Origin: Desulfuromonas sp964536375
GTDB lineage: Bacteria; Desulfobacterota; Desulfuromonadia; Desulfuromonadales; Desulfuromonadaceae
Assembly: GCA_964536375.1 (NCBI GenBank)
Contig: CAZHXF010000026.1
Coordinates: 1-40,324 of the forward strand
Reading direction: 5' to 3'
Length of the DNA stretch: 40,324 bases
The position numbers were made by a program, and so were the translations under genes. Each line of letters opens with the position of its first letter. Position 1 is the first letter of the stretch. Shown one piece after another: positions 1-7,470 of the stretch. The notes under the pieces were generated by a model. The model made no database searches and was not told the DNA's origin. It saw only the letters and a program-made list of their open reading frames with translations.

Positions 1-641
1 GAGTAAGTTTTGCTTCAGATGATGATGAGGTTGTTTTAGATCTAGATATCAGTGATCTTGATTCCACTTTTAATAGCGTGAGTTCTGCGGGTAGTTTTGA
101 TTTTGATGACAACGAACTAGATATCGAGTCAAGTTTGTCTGGTTTGCAAGATAAAAAAGCTTCGCAACAAGAGCAGCATAAATTGGCTGATTCTCAGCTG
201 GGTGTGGTTACTGTTATTAAAGATGAAGATACCGAGTCAGCTTACAATCTTGGTATTGCCTACAAAGAGATGGGTCTAATTGATGATGCAATTGCTGAAT
301 TTGATAAGGCGATGGTGTGCCCCACTCGTAAGATAGATAGCGTACTATTAAAGGCTGGTTGTTATATTGAGCAACAAAAATTCGAGACAGCTGAGGATGT
401 ATTAACTATTGGTTTAAGCGATAGTGCTCTTTCTAAGAAGGAGCAGGTACTGTTGTTCTATGAAACAGGATTGCTATACGAAGCATGGCATCGTTACGCT
501 GATGCTCTGTCAAGTTATCAAGTCGTAGCAGATAATGATTCCACTTTTCGTGATGTGTTAATAAAAGTTTCCGAATTGAAAGATATGGTTGATGGCGAAA
601 ATGGAGGGTCGGCAAATGCCGATAGAATATCTTACCTCTAG
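1..641 (+). CDS. TPR-repeat protein, C-terminal part (5' end outside window)
   Basis: The frame is open from the left edge (first full codon at base 3) to a TAG at 639-641, so the start lies outside the window. The GTG at 78 is only an internal codon. The visible part begins with an acidic, low-complexity stretch rich in Asp, Ser and Leu. It is followed by tetratricopeptide helices, for example a segment reading AYNLGIAYKEMGLIDDAIAE and a second YETGLLYEAWHRYADAL unit. TPRs are protein-interaction scaffolds; no enzymatic domain is visible. An ExeA-type ATPase follows 41 bp downstream on the same strand, so the two may be co-transcribed. An envelope or type-IV-pilus/secretion role is possible from that neighbour but is inference only. 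Confidence 0.75.
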   Translation, partial: VSFASDDDEVVLDLDISDLDSTFNSVSSAGSFDFDDNELDIESSLSGLQDKKASQQEQHKLADSQLGVVTVIKDEDTESAYNLGIAYKEMGLIDDAIAEFDKAMVCPTRKIDSVLLKAGCYIEQQKFETAEDVLTIGLSDSALSKKEQVLLFYETGLLYEAWHRYADALSSYQVVADNDSTFRDVLIKVSELKDMVDGENGGSANADRISYL

Positions 642-682
642 GCCTTGCACTTGCCACATTGCCCATCTATGGAGAAAACTGA

Positions 683-1582
683 ATGGAATATACTGAACAT
701 TTTGGTTTGGATAGAGAGCCATTCTCAAATGCGCCAGATTCTAGGTTTTATTTTGACAGTGAACAGCACAGTCAGGCGCTGATTCGCTTTCTGCGGGTAA
801 TTGATGCCAATAAAGGACTAGCCGTGCTTGTCGGTGGTATTGGTTCTGGTAAAACAACTCTGGCTCGTAGGTTGCTGGATAATCTATCGGTTGATCTCTA
901 TGAATCATCATTATTGGTGATGGTGCACTCGGGGGTGACTCCAGAATGGATCTTGACCCGTATTGCCATGCAGTTGGGGGTGGTAAATCCAGCCTCAGAT
1001 CGCATGAGCGTACTTAAACAACTTTATGATCGTCTGATAGAAATAAATCAAGAGGGACGCCGCGCTGTTGTTCTGATTGATGAGGCTCAGATGTTGCAGA
1101 CACGTGGGCTGATGGAAGAGTTCCGTGGCTTGTTGAATCTGGAGATACCTGGCAAGAAATTGTTAAATCTAATATTTTTTGGTTTACCTGAAGTTGAAGA
1201 GTGCTTGCGTCTGGACGAACCGTTGGCACAACGGGTGGCTCTGCGTTATTACTTGCACGCTCTTGATGAACAATCTACGGTCGCCTATATAAAACACCGA
1301 CTTCAGGTGGCTGGTGCTAAAAACATGTTATTTTCCGGCCCAGCGGTTCAGTTGATTTACCGCTATTCTGGTGGTGTGCCGCGTCTAATTAATACGCTGT
1401 GTGATAATTGCCTGTTTGAAGCTTTTATGCAAAAGCTGCCTGGGGTTATTCCTAAAATTGTGCAAAGTATCGCTGGCGATCTTGGTTTGACCATTGTTGC
1501 TTTTGATGAAAACCAGCAAGGGATGGAACAGCATTTAGGCAAAATCGAAGCATTGTTGTCCAAAATGGAACAGAGACGTTAA
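683..1582 (+). CDS. ExeA/GspA-type AAA ATPase
   Basis: 299-residue AAA+ ATPase of the ExeA (GspA)/MSHA-biogenesis ATPase type. Walker A is GGIGSGKTT at residues 51-59 and Walker B VVLIDEAQ at 129-136. The N-terminus (EHFGLDREPFSNAPD) is the usual opening of this family. The C-terminal region holds the winged/lid part (YRYSGGVPRLINTLCDNCL). Unlike Aeromonas ExeA it has no transmembrane segment or peptidoglycan-binding domain at its C-terminus, so it is a soluble stand-alone ATPase. A GGAGAA ribosome site sits about 8 bases before the ATG. A strong terminator follows at 1606-1627. The family acts in assembling secretion or pilus machinery or as a general ATP switch; the specific role here is unknown. 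Confidence 0.85.
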   Translation: MEYTEHFGLDREPFSNAPDSRFYFDSEQHSQALIRFLRVIDANKGLAVLVGGIGSGKTTLARRLLDNLSVDLYESSLLVMVHSGVTPEWILTRIAMQLGVVNPASDRMSVLKQLYDRLIEINQEGRRAVVLIDEAQMLQTRGLMEEFRGLLNLEIPGKKLLNLIFFGLPEVEECLRLDEPLAQRVALRYYLHALDEQSTVAYIKHRLQVAGAKNMLFSGPAVQLIYRYSGGVPRLINTLCDNCLFEAFMQKLPGVIPKIVQSIAGDLGLTIVAFDENQQGMEQHLGKIEALLSKMEQRR

Positions 1583-1605
1583 TTTGCTTTTGTAGCTGAG
1601 GATTT

Positions 1606-1627
1606 AAAGCCGGCTTTGCCGGTTTTT
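1606..1627 (+). terminator. Rho-independent terminator after the ExeA-type ATPase
   Basis: The stem AAAGCCGGC / GCCGGTTTT closes on a TTT loop and runs into seven Ts at 1623-1629. It begins 24 bases after the ATPase stop codon and separates that gene from mutL. Confidence 0.85.
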
Positions 1628-1717
1628 TTATTATCTTTTTTTACTAGTGTTGTTTTACTGATTCATGTCAGTAGACCATTAGGCTGCAAGAATTTAAATG
1701 GATTTAGCGGTAGGGTG

Positions 1718-3589
1718 ATGATTCAACATATTCAAATTTTACCTGAACAGTTGTGTAACCAAATCGCAGCTGGTGAAGTTGTTGAGCGCCCTGCGTCGGT
1801 GGTTAAGGAATTAATAGAGAATTCTTTAGATGCTGGCGCAGATAAAATAGTTATTGAAGTAGAGCGTGGTGGAAAAAAAAGGCTAGTAGTTGCTGACAAT
1901 GGCAGTGGCATGGGTCGTGATGATGTTTTTCTGTGTTTTGAACGCCATGCTACAAGCAAAATAAGAACTGAACAAGACCTGTTTAATCTTCAATATCATG
2001 GTTTCCGTGGAGAAGCTTTACCCTCAATAGCGGCAGTATCGCGTCTAATTGTAACTAGCCGCACGGTTGAAGAGGAGATGGGTGTCAGGTTGACCATGTC
2101 CGGTGGCAAGGTGAGCGATAGTGCTCCCGTTGGCGTGGTGGTTGGTACTACATTTGAGATTAAAGATCTGTTTTTTAATCTACCGGCGCGGCGTAAATTT
2201 TTACGTCGAGATGAAACAGAGTTTGCCCATATAGCTGAAGTTGTTACCAGAATTGCGCTTGCCCATCCAACTGTACACTTCAAATTGCTGCATAATGGTC
2301 GGCTTGTTCTTGAACTGTATAAAAATAAAGATTGTTTCGATCGCGTTGTTGCAGTGCTGGGTCGCTCGGTAGTTGCAGATTTGTTACCAGTTGCCAGCGG
2401 GGATGTCAGCGGTGAAAATATACATTTGAGTGGCTATCTGCTTCGACCTAATATAACCCGTGGATCAACAACAGGGATATATTGTTTTGTTAACGGTCGT
2501 TTTGTTAAGGATCGTGTTTTCCATCACGCTATTATGGATGGTTATCGCCACTTGATTATGAAGGGGCGCTATCCTGTCTGTGTGCTGTTTTTTACGCTAG
2601 ATCCAGCACAAGTAGATGTCAATGTGCATCCAACAAAACATGAGGTGCGTTTCAACGATCAAAAATTGGTGCACAGTTTTATCAGTTGTACTGTGCGTGA
2701 AGTGTTGCGCCAGTCGAGTGAATGTGACCAGCAGCAAAATACTGTGTTTGAGTGTAATGCTGCTGCGTCGCAGTATGGTTCAGCTGTGCCGGATGTTGGT
2801 GCTGCTAGATTGCTACTTGATGCACAGTCAGGATTGCAATTAGATAAATCTAGCGCGGTAACGGGGAATAAGGATCATGAAAAGTCTCAGGAGTTAGATC
2901 AACCGCAGGTTACTGAATTATCATCAGAATATCAGGCGATAACGGCGTCTATTGCTCTTGATAAGGAGAATAATGAGCTACAGTTGTTACCGCCTAGTTC
3001 TTCAGGGTTTTTTAGCCAGTTGACTGTTTTAGGTCAGTACCATCGTAGCTATATAGTGTGCGAAAACGATGATGAATTGCTCCTGATTGATCAACACGCA
3101 GCGCATGAACGCATTGGTTATGAGCGGTTAAAAAAACAGTACAGCATTGGTTCAGTTGAACGCCAGGAGTTGTTGTTTCCAGTAGTTTTGGAGCTGAGTG
3201 TACGCCAAGACACGGAGTTGTGCCAATGCGTAGCGCAGATTGAACGTTTAGGATTCGATATCCAGCCTTTTGGTGGTACTAGCTGGGCAGTAAGCGCCAT
3301 GCCCTTTTATTTGGATGGCAAAGACGTAAAAACAATCATATGCGACGTATTAACCGAGATAGGTAATATTGGTAAAAGTGTAGCGTCGCAGGACGCCTTT
3401 GATGCGGTGCTAATTAAAATGGCTTGCCATGGTATGATTCGTGCAAACCAAAGACTCGAGATTGTTGAACTTACTGCTTTATTGCGCCAATTGGATGAAG
3501 TTGATTTTAATAGACACTGTCCTCATGGTAGACCGATTGTGCAGAAAATTTCATTACATACGATCGAAAAGATGTTTAGGCGGGTATGA
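1718..3589 (+). CDS. mutL: DNA mismatch repair protein MutL (endonuclease type)
   Basis: 623-residue MutL, the GHKL ATPase that couples MutS mismatch recognition to strand incision. The start is placed at ATG 1718 because homology begins there (ILPEQLCNQIAAGEVVERPA); the longer open frame upstream covers the terminator. The ATPase motifs are complete: KELIEN with catalytic Glu31 and Asn35, DNGSGM at 60-65, RHATSK near 76-81 and HGFRGEAL. Residues ~330-430 are a variable linker. The C-terminal domain carries the metal-dependent nicking motif DQHA(X)2E(X)4E at 458-469, plus ACHGMIR at 569-575 and CPHGRP at 601-606. This is therefore the nicking MutL of organisms lacking MutH, not the E. coli kind. 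It overlaps miaA by 4 bases (ATGA), which suggests translational coupling. Confidence 0.97.
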   Translation: MIQHIQILPEQLCNQIAAGEVVERPASVVKELIENSLDAGADKIVIEVERGGKKRLVVADNGSGMGRDDVFLCFERHATSKIRTEQDLFNLQYHGFRGEALPSIAAVSRLIVTSRTVEEEMGVRLTMSGGKVSDSAPVGVVVGTTFEIKDLFFNLPARRKFLRRDETEFAHIAEVVTRIALAHPTVHFKLLHNGRLVLELYKNKDCFDRVVAVLGRSVVADLLPVASGDVSGENIHLSGYLLRPNITRGSTTGIYCFVNGRFVKDRVFHHAIMDGYRHLIMKGRYPVCVLFFTLDPAQVDVNVHPTKHEVRFNDQKLVHSFISCTVREVLRQSSECDQQQNTVFECNAAASQYGSAVPDVGAARLLLDAQSGLQLDKSSAVTGNKDHEKSQELDQPQVTELSSEYQAITASIALDKENNELQLLPPSSSGFFSQLTVLGQYHRSYIVCENDDELLLIDQHAAHERIGYERLKKQYSIGSVERQELLFPVVLELSVRQDTELCQCVAQIERLGFDIQPFGGTSWAVSAMPFYLDGKDVKTIICDVLTEIGNIGKSVASQDAFDAVLIKMACHGMIRANQRLEIVELTALLRQLDEVDFNRHCPHGRPIVQKISLHTIEKMFRRV

Positions 3590-4509
3590 TGAAACAACAA
3601 TCTGTCATTGTGCTAGTTGGACCGACTGCCAGTGGTAAAACCGATTTTGCGATTAAGTTGGCACAGCATTACCCTATTGAGGTAATCTCTGCGGATTCGC
3701 GTCAGGTATATCGCCATATGGATATTGGTACAGCGAAAGTCAGTAAACAGGAACAACAGCAAGTTACTCATCATTTGATAGATGTTGTTGAACCTGATAA
3801 GGATTTTAGTGTTGCCGACTACACTGAACTGGCTCATCAAGCGATAATTGATGTTATTAGCCGGGGAAAGATTCCGGTTATTGTTGGTGGAACTGGCTTG
3901 TATGTACGCGCTTTAACTGAAGGGCTGATTGATGCGCCATCAGAGGATGCTGATTTACGGGTTGAGTTGCTCACTCAAGAACGACAATGTGCAGGAACGT
4001 TATACCAGCGCCTACTGGAGGTAGATAATACCTTGGCTCTTGCCCTGCATCCGCACGATATAACGAGGATCGTACGCGGTCTTGAGGTCTATTTACACAC
4101 GGGAACTCAGTTGTCGCAGTTGCAACATAGCCATGGTTTTAAAGAACAACGCTATCGTACACTTAAATTTGCCATTGCAATGGATAGGGCGCAGCTGTAT
4201 GAGCGTATCAATAAACGTGTTGAAATTATGTTTGCAAATGGATTATTGGCTGAGGCGCAGAACTTGCTCGATTGTGGATATGATCCTGAATTGAAAGCGC
4301 TCAGGACTATTGGTTATCGTCAGGCAATAGCTTGTTTGCGTGAGGGCTTATCAAGAGATGAAGCCGTGGCCTGGATTCAACTGGATTCACGCAGATATGC
4401 AAAGAGACAATTAACTTGGTTCAGAAAAGATAAAACGATAAATTGGGTTGATTACCACGAAGAGTTTGTTAATATCGAAAAATGGATTGATGAATTTTAT
4501 TTTAATTGA
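3586..4509 (+). CDS. miaA: tRNA dimethylallyltransferase MiaA
   Basis: 307 residues, the normal MiaA length. It transfers a dimethylallyl group from DMAPP to N6 of A37 in tRNAs reading UNN codons, the first step of ms2i6A synthesis. The P-loop GPTASGKT is at residues 12-19, the substrate motif SADSRQVYRHMDIGTAK at about 36-52, and IVGGTGLYVRAL follows near residue 100. The later conserved segment has RRYAKRQLTWFRKDK. It overlaps mutL by 4 bases, and a second ATG at 3589 is an equally possible start. The mutL-miaA-hfq order is common in Proteobacteria and implies one operon. Confidence 0.97.
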   Translation: MMKQQSVIVLVGPTASGKTDFAIKLAQHYPIEVISADSRQVYRHMDIGTAKVSKQEQQQVTHHLIDVVEPDKDFSVADYTELAHQAIIDVISRGKIPVIVGGTGLYVRALTEGLIDAPSEDADLRVELLTQERQCAGTLYQRLLEVDNTLALALHPHDITRIVRGLEVYLHTGTQLSQLQHSHGFKEQRYRTLKFAIAMDRAQLYERINKRVEIMFANGLLAEAQNLLDCGYDPELKALRTIGYRQAIACLREGLSRDEAVAWIQLDSRRYAKRQLTWFRKDKTINWVDYHEEFVNIEKWIDEFYFN

Positions 4510-4534
4510 ATGATGTCAGGGGGAGTATTTGAGC

Positions 4535-4768
4535 ATGGCAAAAACACCATTTAATATTCAGGATCAATATCTTAATCAGGCGCGTAAAGAACGCGTAAAG
4601 ATTAATGTGGCAATGATGTCGGGTGAGGAACTGCAAGGATTTATAAAGTCTTTTGATAATTTCTGTGTGCTGGTTGAAGGTGATGGTGATTTCCTGCTGT
4701 ATAAGCACGCAATTTCAACCATAACATCTGCTGATGGCACTTTCAAGTTGCATGGTGGGCGCGATTAA
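4535..4768 (+). CDS. hfq: RNA chaperone Hfq
   Basis: 77-residue Sm-like RNA chaperone that forms a hexamer and pairs small RNAs with mRNAs. ATG 4535 is chosen because the AGGGGGAG ribosome site (4519-4526) is well spaced from it; an in-frame TTG at 4529 is too close. Sm1 begins after NIQDQYLNQARKERVKI, which keeps the proximal-face Gln9 and Asp10, Asn14 and the rim basic residues Arg17, Lys18 and Arg20. The Sm2 motif YKHAIST (Tyr56-Lys57-His58) that binds U-rich RNA is intact. The short acidic/glycine C-terminus lacks the long disordered tail of enteric Hfq. A strong terminator follows. Confidence 0.97.
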   Translation: MAKTPFNIQDQYLNQARKERVKINVAMMSGEELQGFIKSFDNFCVLVEGDGDFLLYKHAISTITSADGTFKLHGGRD

Positions 4769-4820
4769 TTTGCACCAGTGCTGACAGATAGCCACCAGCT
4801 CCATAAGTAAGAACAATTTG

Positions 4821-4857
4821 GGTCCTCGACTGAATATCAGCGGGGACCTGTCTTTTT
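4821..4857 (+). terminator. Rho-independent terminator after hfq
   Basis: The stem GGTCCTCG-a-CTGA / TCAGCGGGGACC has an ATA loop and one bulged A. It is followed by TGTCTTTTT and ends the mutL-miaA-hfq transcript 12 bases before the next ATG. Confidence 0.85.
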
Positions 4858-4869
4858 AGAGAGAACTGT

Positions 4870-6174
4870 ATGCTTGCAATAACAGAAGTCACCCCAAATA
4901 GCATTGCTGAAGAGTTGGATTTAGAATGTGGGGATATTCTGATAACCATCAACGGGTTTGTCATTGATGATCAGATCGACTATCAACTTTATGCTCAGGG
5001 AGAAGAGTTTGTTTTTGAAGTTCATAAACAGAATGGTGAACTCTGGGAAATAGATTTCGAGCGTGACGAGGATGATCCAATAGGGTTGGGGTTTGCTGAG
5101 CCGCAACCGCGGCAGTGTGTCAACAATTGCAAATTCTGTTTTGTGCGCCAATTACCCGCAGGTTTGCGAAAAAGTCTGTACGTGCGTGACGATGATTATC
5201 GCTTTTCCTATCTCTATGGGGCCTACATAAGTTTAACTAATTTAGCTGAAGCCGATATCGAACGCATAATAACCCAAAAGTTGACGCCGCTATATGTATC
5301 TGTACATGCCAGCGATAATACCAAGCGCAGCGAACTTATGGGACGATCAGTGCCGGAGGTGTTGCCGATATTAAAACGCTTGATTGCCGGCGGTATCCAG
5401 CTACACAGTCAAATTGTGTTGTGCCCTGGACTCAATGATGGTGACTGGTTGACGCAATCAGTAAACGATTTGGCAATGCTTTTTCCGGGTATACTATCGC
5501 TGGCTGTCGTGCCAGTTGGTCTGACTAAATATCGTCAGGAATTGCCACAGTTACGTTGTTTTACCTGTGATGAAGCTAGAGCTGTTGTGGAGCAGATACA
5601 TACATATCAACAGGAATTATTCCAGCAACTTAATACGCGTTTTGTTTTTCCAACCGATGAGTTTTATTTGAATGCCGCTATGGATTTTCCTGCCCTGAGT
5701 GTCTACGAAGAATTGCAACTGCTGGAGAATGGCGTTGGTCTGATACCATTGTTTCGCCATGACACGCAAGAGATGTTGCTTGAGGCTGGTTGTTACACTG
5801 GTATTGAAGCAACTCTGGTTACCGGGGTTTCTGCACGCATGGAGATGGAAGAATTTGTGCGCTTGTTTAATGAAAAAACTAAGGCACAGTTGCGTGTTAA
5901 GGTCGTACAAAATGATTTTTTTGGGCATAGCGTAACCGTTGCCGGTTTGCTTGTGGGCGCAGATATCATAAAGCAGTTAGCCGGTGTAGACCTTGGTAAG
6001 TTCCTGATTATACCTGATGTAATGTGCCGCGAAGGTGAAGAAGTTTTTTTAGATGATATGAGTTTAGAACAGCTTGCCGAGAGTTTGCAGATTGAAGTAG
6101 TTAAAGTTCCAACCACACCATGGGGTATAATGGAATTTATCGACTTTATCGCAACGCATATTGATAACAACTGA
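4870..6174 (+). CDS. DUF512-family radical-SAM-like iron-sulfur protein with N-terminal PDZ-like domain
   Basis: 434 residues. Residues ~1-65 resemble a PDZ domain (ITEVTPNSIAEELDLECGDIL). A cysteine cluster Cys83-x3-Cys87-x2-Cys90 (CVNNCKFCFVRQLP) follows, matching radical-SAM [4Fe-4S] spacing. Then comes a TIM-barrel-like section (LTPLYVSVHASD, QIVLCPGLNDG). The C-terminal DUF512 region includes LVTGVSARMEMEEFV and ends with PWGIMEFI. This arrangement is that of the conserved DUF512/YgiQ-like proteins of clostridia and sulfur- or metal-reducing bacteria. The reaction is unknown. The start ATG has a GAGAGAA site 5-10 bases upstream and lies just after the hfq terminator, so a promoter must sit in or near the terminator or transcription reads through. 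Confidence 0.85.
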   Translation: MLAITEVTPNSIAEELDLECGDILITINGFVIDDQIDYQLYAQGEEFVFEVHKQNGELWEIDFERDEDDPIGLGFAEPQPRQCVNNCKFCFVRQLPAGLRKSLYVRDDDYRFSYLYGAYISLTNLAEADIERIITQKLTPLYVSVHASDNTKRSELMGRSVPEVLPILKRLIAGGIQLHSQIVLCPGLNDGDWLTQSVNDLAMLFPGILSLAVVPVGLTKYRQELPQLRCFTCDEARAVVEQIHTYQQELFQQLNTRFVFPTDEFYLNAAMDFPALSVYEELQLLENGVGLIPLFRHDTQEMLLEAGCYTGIEATLVTGVSARMEMEEFVRLFNEKTKAQLRVKVVQNDFFGHSVTVAGLLVGADIIKQLAGVDLGKFLIIPDVMCREGEEVFLDDMSLEQLAESLQIEVVKVPTTPWGIMEFIDFIATHIDNN

Positions 6175-6216
6175 CTGCGGGTATCGCGTGTTTATTTTTT
6201 ATAGCGGGGTTAAGTA

Positions 6217-6996
6217 ATGGACAACATAACTGCAAATATTGAACGGGCAATAAAATTATTGGAATGCGGGAAATATGCCGATGTAGTAAAGCAGTTGACC
6301 CCTATCAACCAGCAGGTTCCAGATAATGATGAGATTTTGGTGCTATTAGCTGAGGCGCTATCAGAAACCAAGCGTTCCAAGCAGGTCATAGAGTTATTGC
6401 AGCGCCGTGCACTGCACCCAGATGTTGCTCCGGATGTTATTTTTTCTCTCGGAGACGAGTTGTTTGCCGTAGGTAATATTGAGTTAGCATTGGAATGTTA
6501 CCACAGATTATTGAATATTGACGATTGCGCTGCTGAAGGCTGGGTGCGTATCGGGCTGGTGTATGTCGCGCAAGATGATCTGGATGCGGCGGAAAGGTCA
6601 TTTTTAAATTCGCTTAAATGTGAATCAAGTAATCCGAGTGCTCTGAATTCATTAGGCGATTTAGCCATGGAGCGTCAACAGAGTGCCGTGGCCAAAGAGT
6701 GGTTTCAACAGGCTGTTGCCGTAGATGCCGAAGACCCTGAGGCGTGGGGTAATTTAGCTGAACTATACTATGATGATGGCGATCTTGAAAATGCTCAGCG
6801 TTGTGCTGAAAAGTCCACCGCAAGCGATGATATATATGCTCCCGCTTGGTTAACACTTGGGTATATCGCCTTGGATCAAGATGATGAACAACAGGTGCGC
6901 CAGTGTTTCAACAAATTTCTTGCCCTTGAAGATGGAGTAGGTGCCGAGGATATTGTGATTGAGGTTAAAGCAGTGCTTGCTGCCCTTAAGGATTAG
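6217..6996 (+). CDS. TPR-repeat protein
   Basis: 259 residues made almost entirely of tetratricopeptide repeats, about six units. The clearest are ECYHRLLNIDDCAAEGWVRIG, LGDLAMERQQSAVAKEWFQQ and LAELYYDDGDLENAQRCAEK. No signal peptide or membrane helix is visible, so it is probably a cytoplasmic scaffold. A GCGGGG ribosome site is at 6204-6209. It is followed 5 bases later by the YcgN-like gene and preceded by the DUF512 gene, so the three probably form an operon. The function is unknown beyond protein-protein interaction. Confidence 0.8.
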   Translation: MDNITANIERAIKLLECGKYADVVKQLTPINQQVPDNDEILVLLAEALSETKRSKQVIELLQRRALHPDVAPDVIFSLGDELFAVGNIELALECYHRLLNIDDCAAEGWVRIGLVYVAQDDLDAAERSFLNSLKCESSNPSALNSLGDLAMERQQSAVAKEWFQQAVAVDAEDPEAWGNLAELYYDDGDLENAQRCAEKSTASDDIYAPAWLTLGYIALDQDDEQQVRQCFNKFLALEDGVGAEDIVIEVKAVLAALKD

Positions 6997-7001
6997 TTCT
7001 T

Positions 7002-7334
7002 ATGCTAACTAATGAGAAGCCAGTAAATCAGGATCACGCCACATGGGAAGCGATATGCAAACGGTGTGGTCGCTGTTGTTTTGAGAAAATAGAGTACAGA
7101 AATAAAATTTATTTAACTGATATCCCCTGTGAATATCTCGACTTATCTACCAATGAATGCACGGTATATGCTCAGCGTAGCCAGAAGAAAGATGGCTGCG
7201 TTGCCATAAATCAAGAGATCATCTCCCTCGGTGTCTTACCCAGTGGTTGTGCTTATGTGCAGAATGAAAATTATATTGCTCCGTTGTCTTGGCAAAAACT
7301 GCCATGGAAAGTGCGTAAAAACTTCCGCCCATAA
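7002..7334 (+). CDS. YcgN/UPF0260-type cysteine-cluster protein
   Basis: 110 residues with eight cysteines. The N-terminal cluster CKRCGRCC gives Cys19, 22, 25 and 26, followed by Cys43, Cys53, Cys66 and Cys83. The pattern CGxCC...IYLTDIPCEYLD...CTVY..R...GC...LP.GCAY matches the UPF0260 (YcgN) branch of the YkgJ-like metal-chelating family. The cysteines presumably bind Zn or an Fe-S cluster; no reaction is established for the family. It starts 5 bases after the TPR gene stop, which indicates translational coupling. Together with DUF512 upstream this makes a small group of likely metalloproteins. Confidence 0.75.
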   Translation: MLTNEKPVNQDHATWEAICKRCGRCCFEKIEYRNKIYLTDIPCEYLDLSTNECTVYAQRSQKKDGCVAINQEIISLGVLPSGCAYVQNENYIAPLSWQKLPWKVRKNFRP

Positions 7335-7388
7335 AATCCTCTCCATTCTTTTGCTGTACTACCTTAACTACCTGCCCCTTTGTCCTTA

Positions 7389-7417
7389 TTGCTTTTTTAT
7401 TTATAACTTGGCATAAT
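7389..7417 (+). promoter_or_regulatory. Candidate sigma-70 promoter for the AsmA-family gene
   Basis: TTGCTT at 7389-7394, a 17-base spacer and CATAAT at 7412-7417 (5 of 6 match to the -10 consensus, weaker -35). It lies in the 136-bp gap before the AsmA-like gene. Inspection only. Confidence 0.35.
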
Positions 7418-7470
7418 TAACTTCTTCTTTCTGTTAGTAATGTTTAGTTTGCGTTTGAATGAGAGTGTAA

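Noticed and set aside
1616..1717. 34-residue N-terminal extension of MutL
   Set aside because: It overlaps the preceding terminator and has no MutL homology; the family start is at ATG 1718.
5617..6170. Antisense frames of 103 and 125 codons opposite the DUF512 gene
   Set aside because: The plus-strand protein is full length with clear motifs; the antisense products show no domain.
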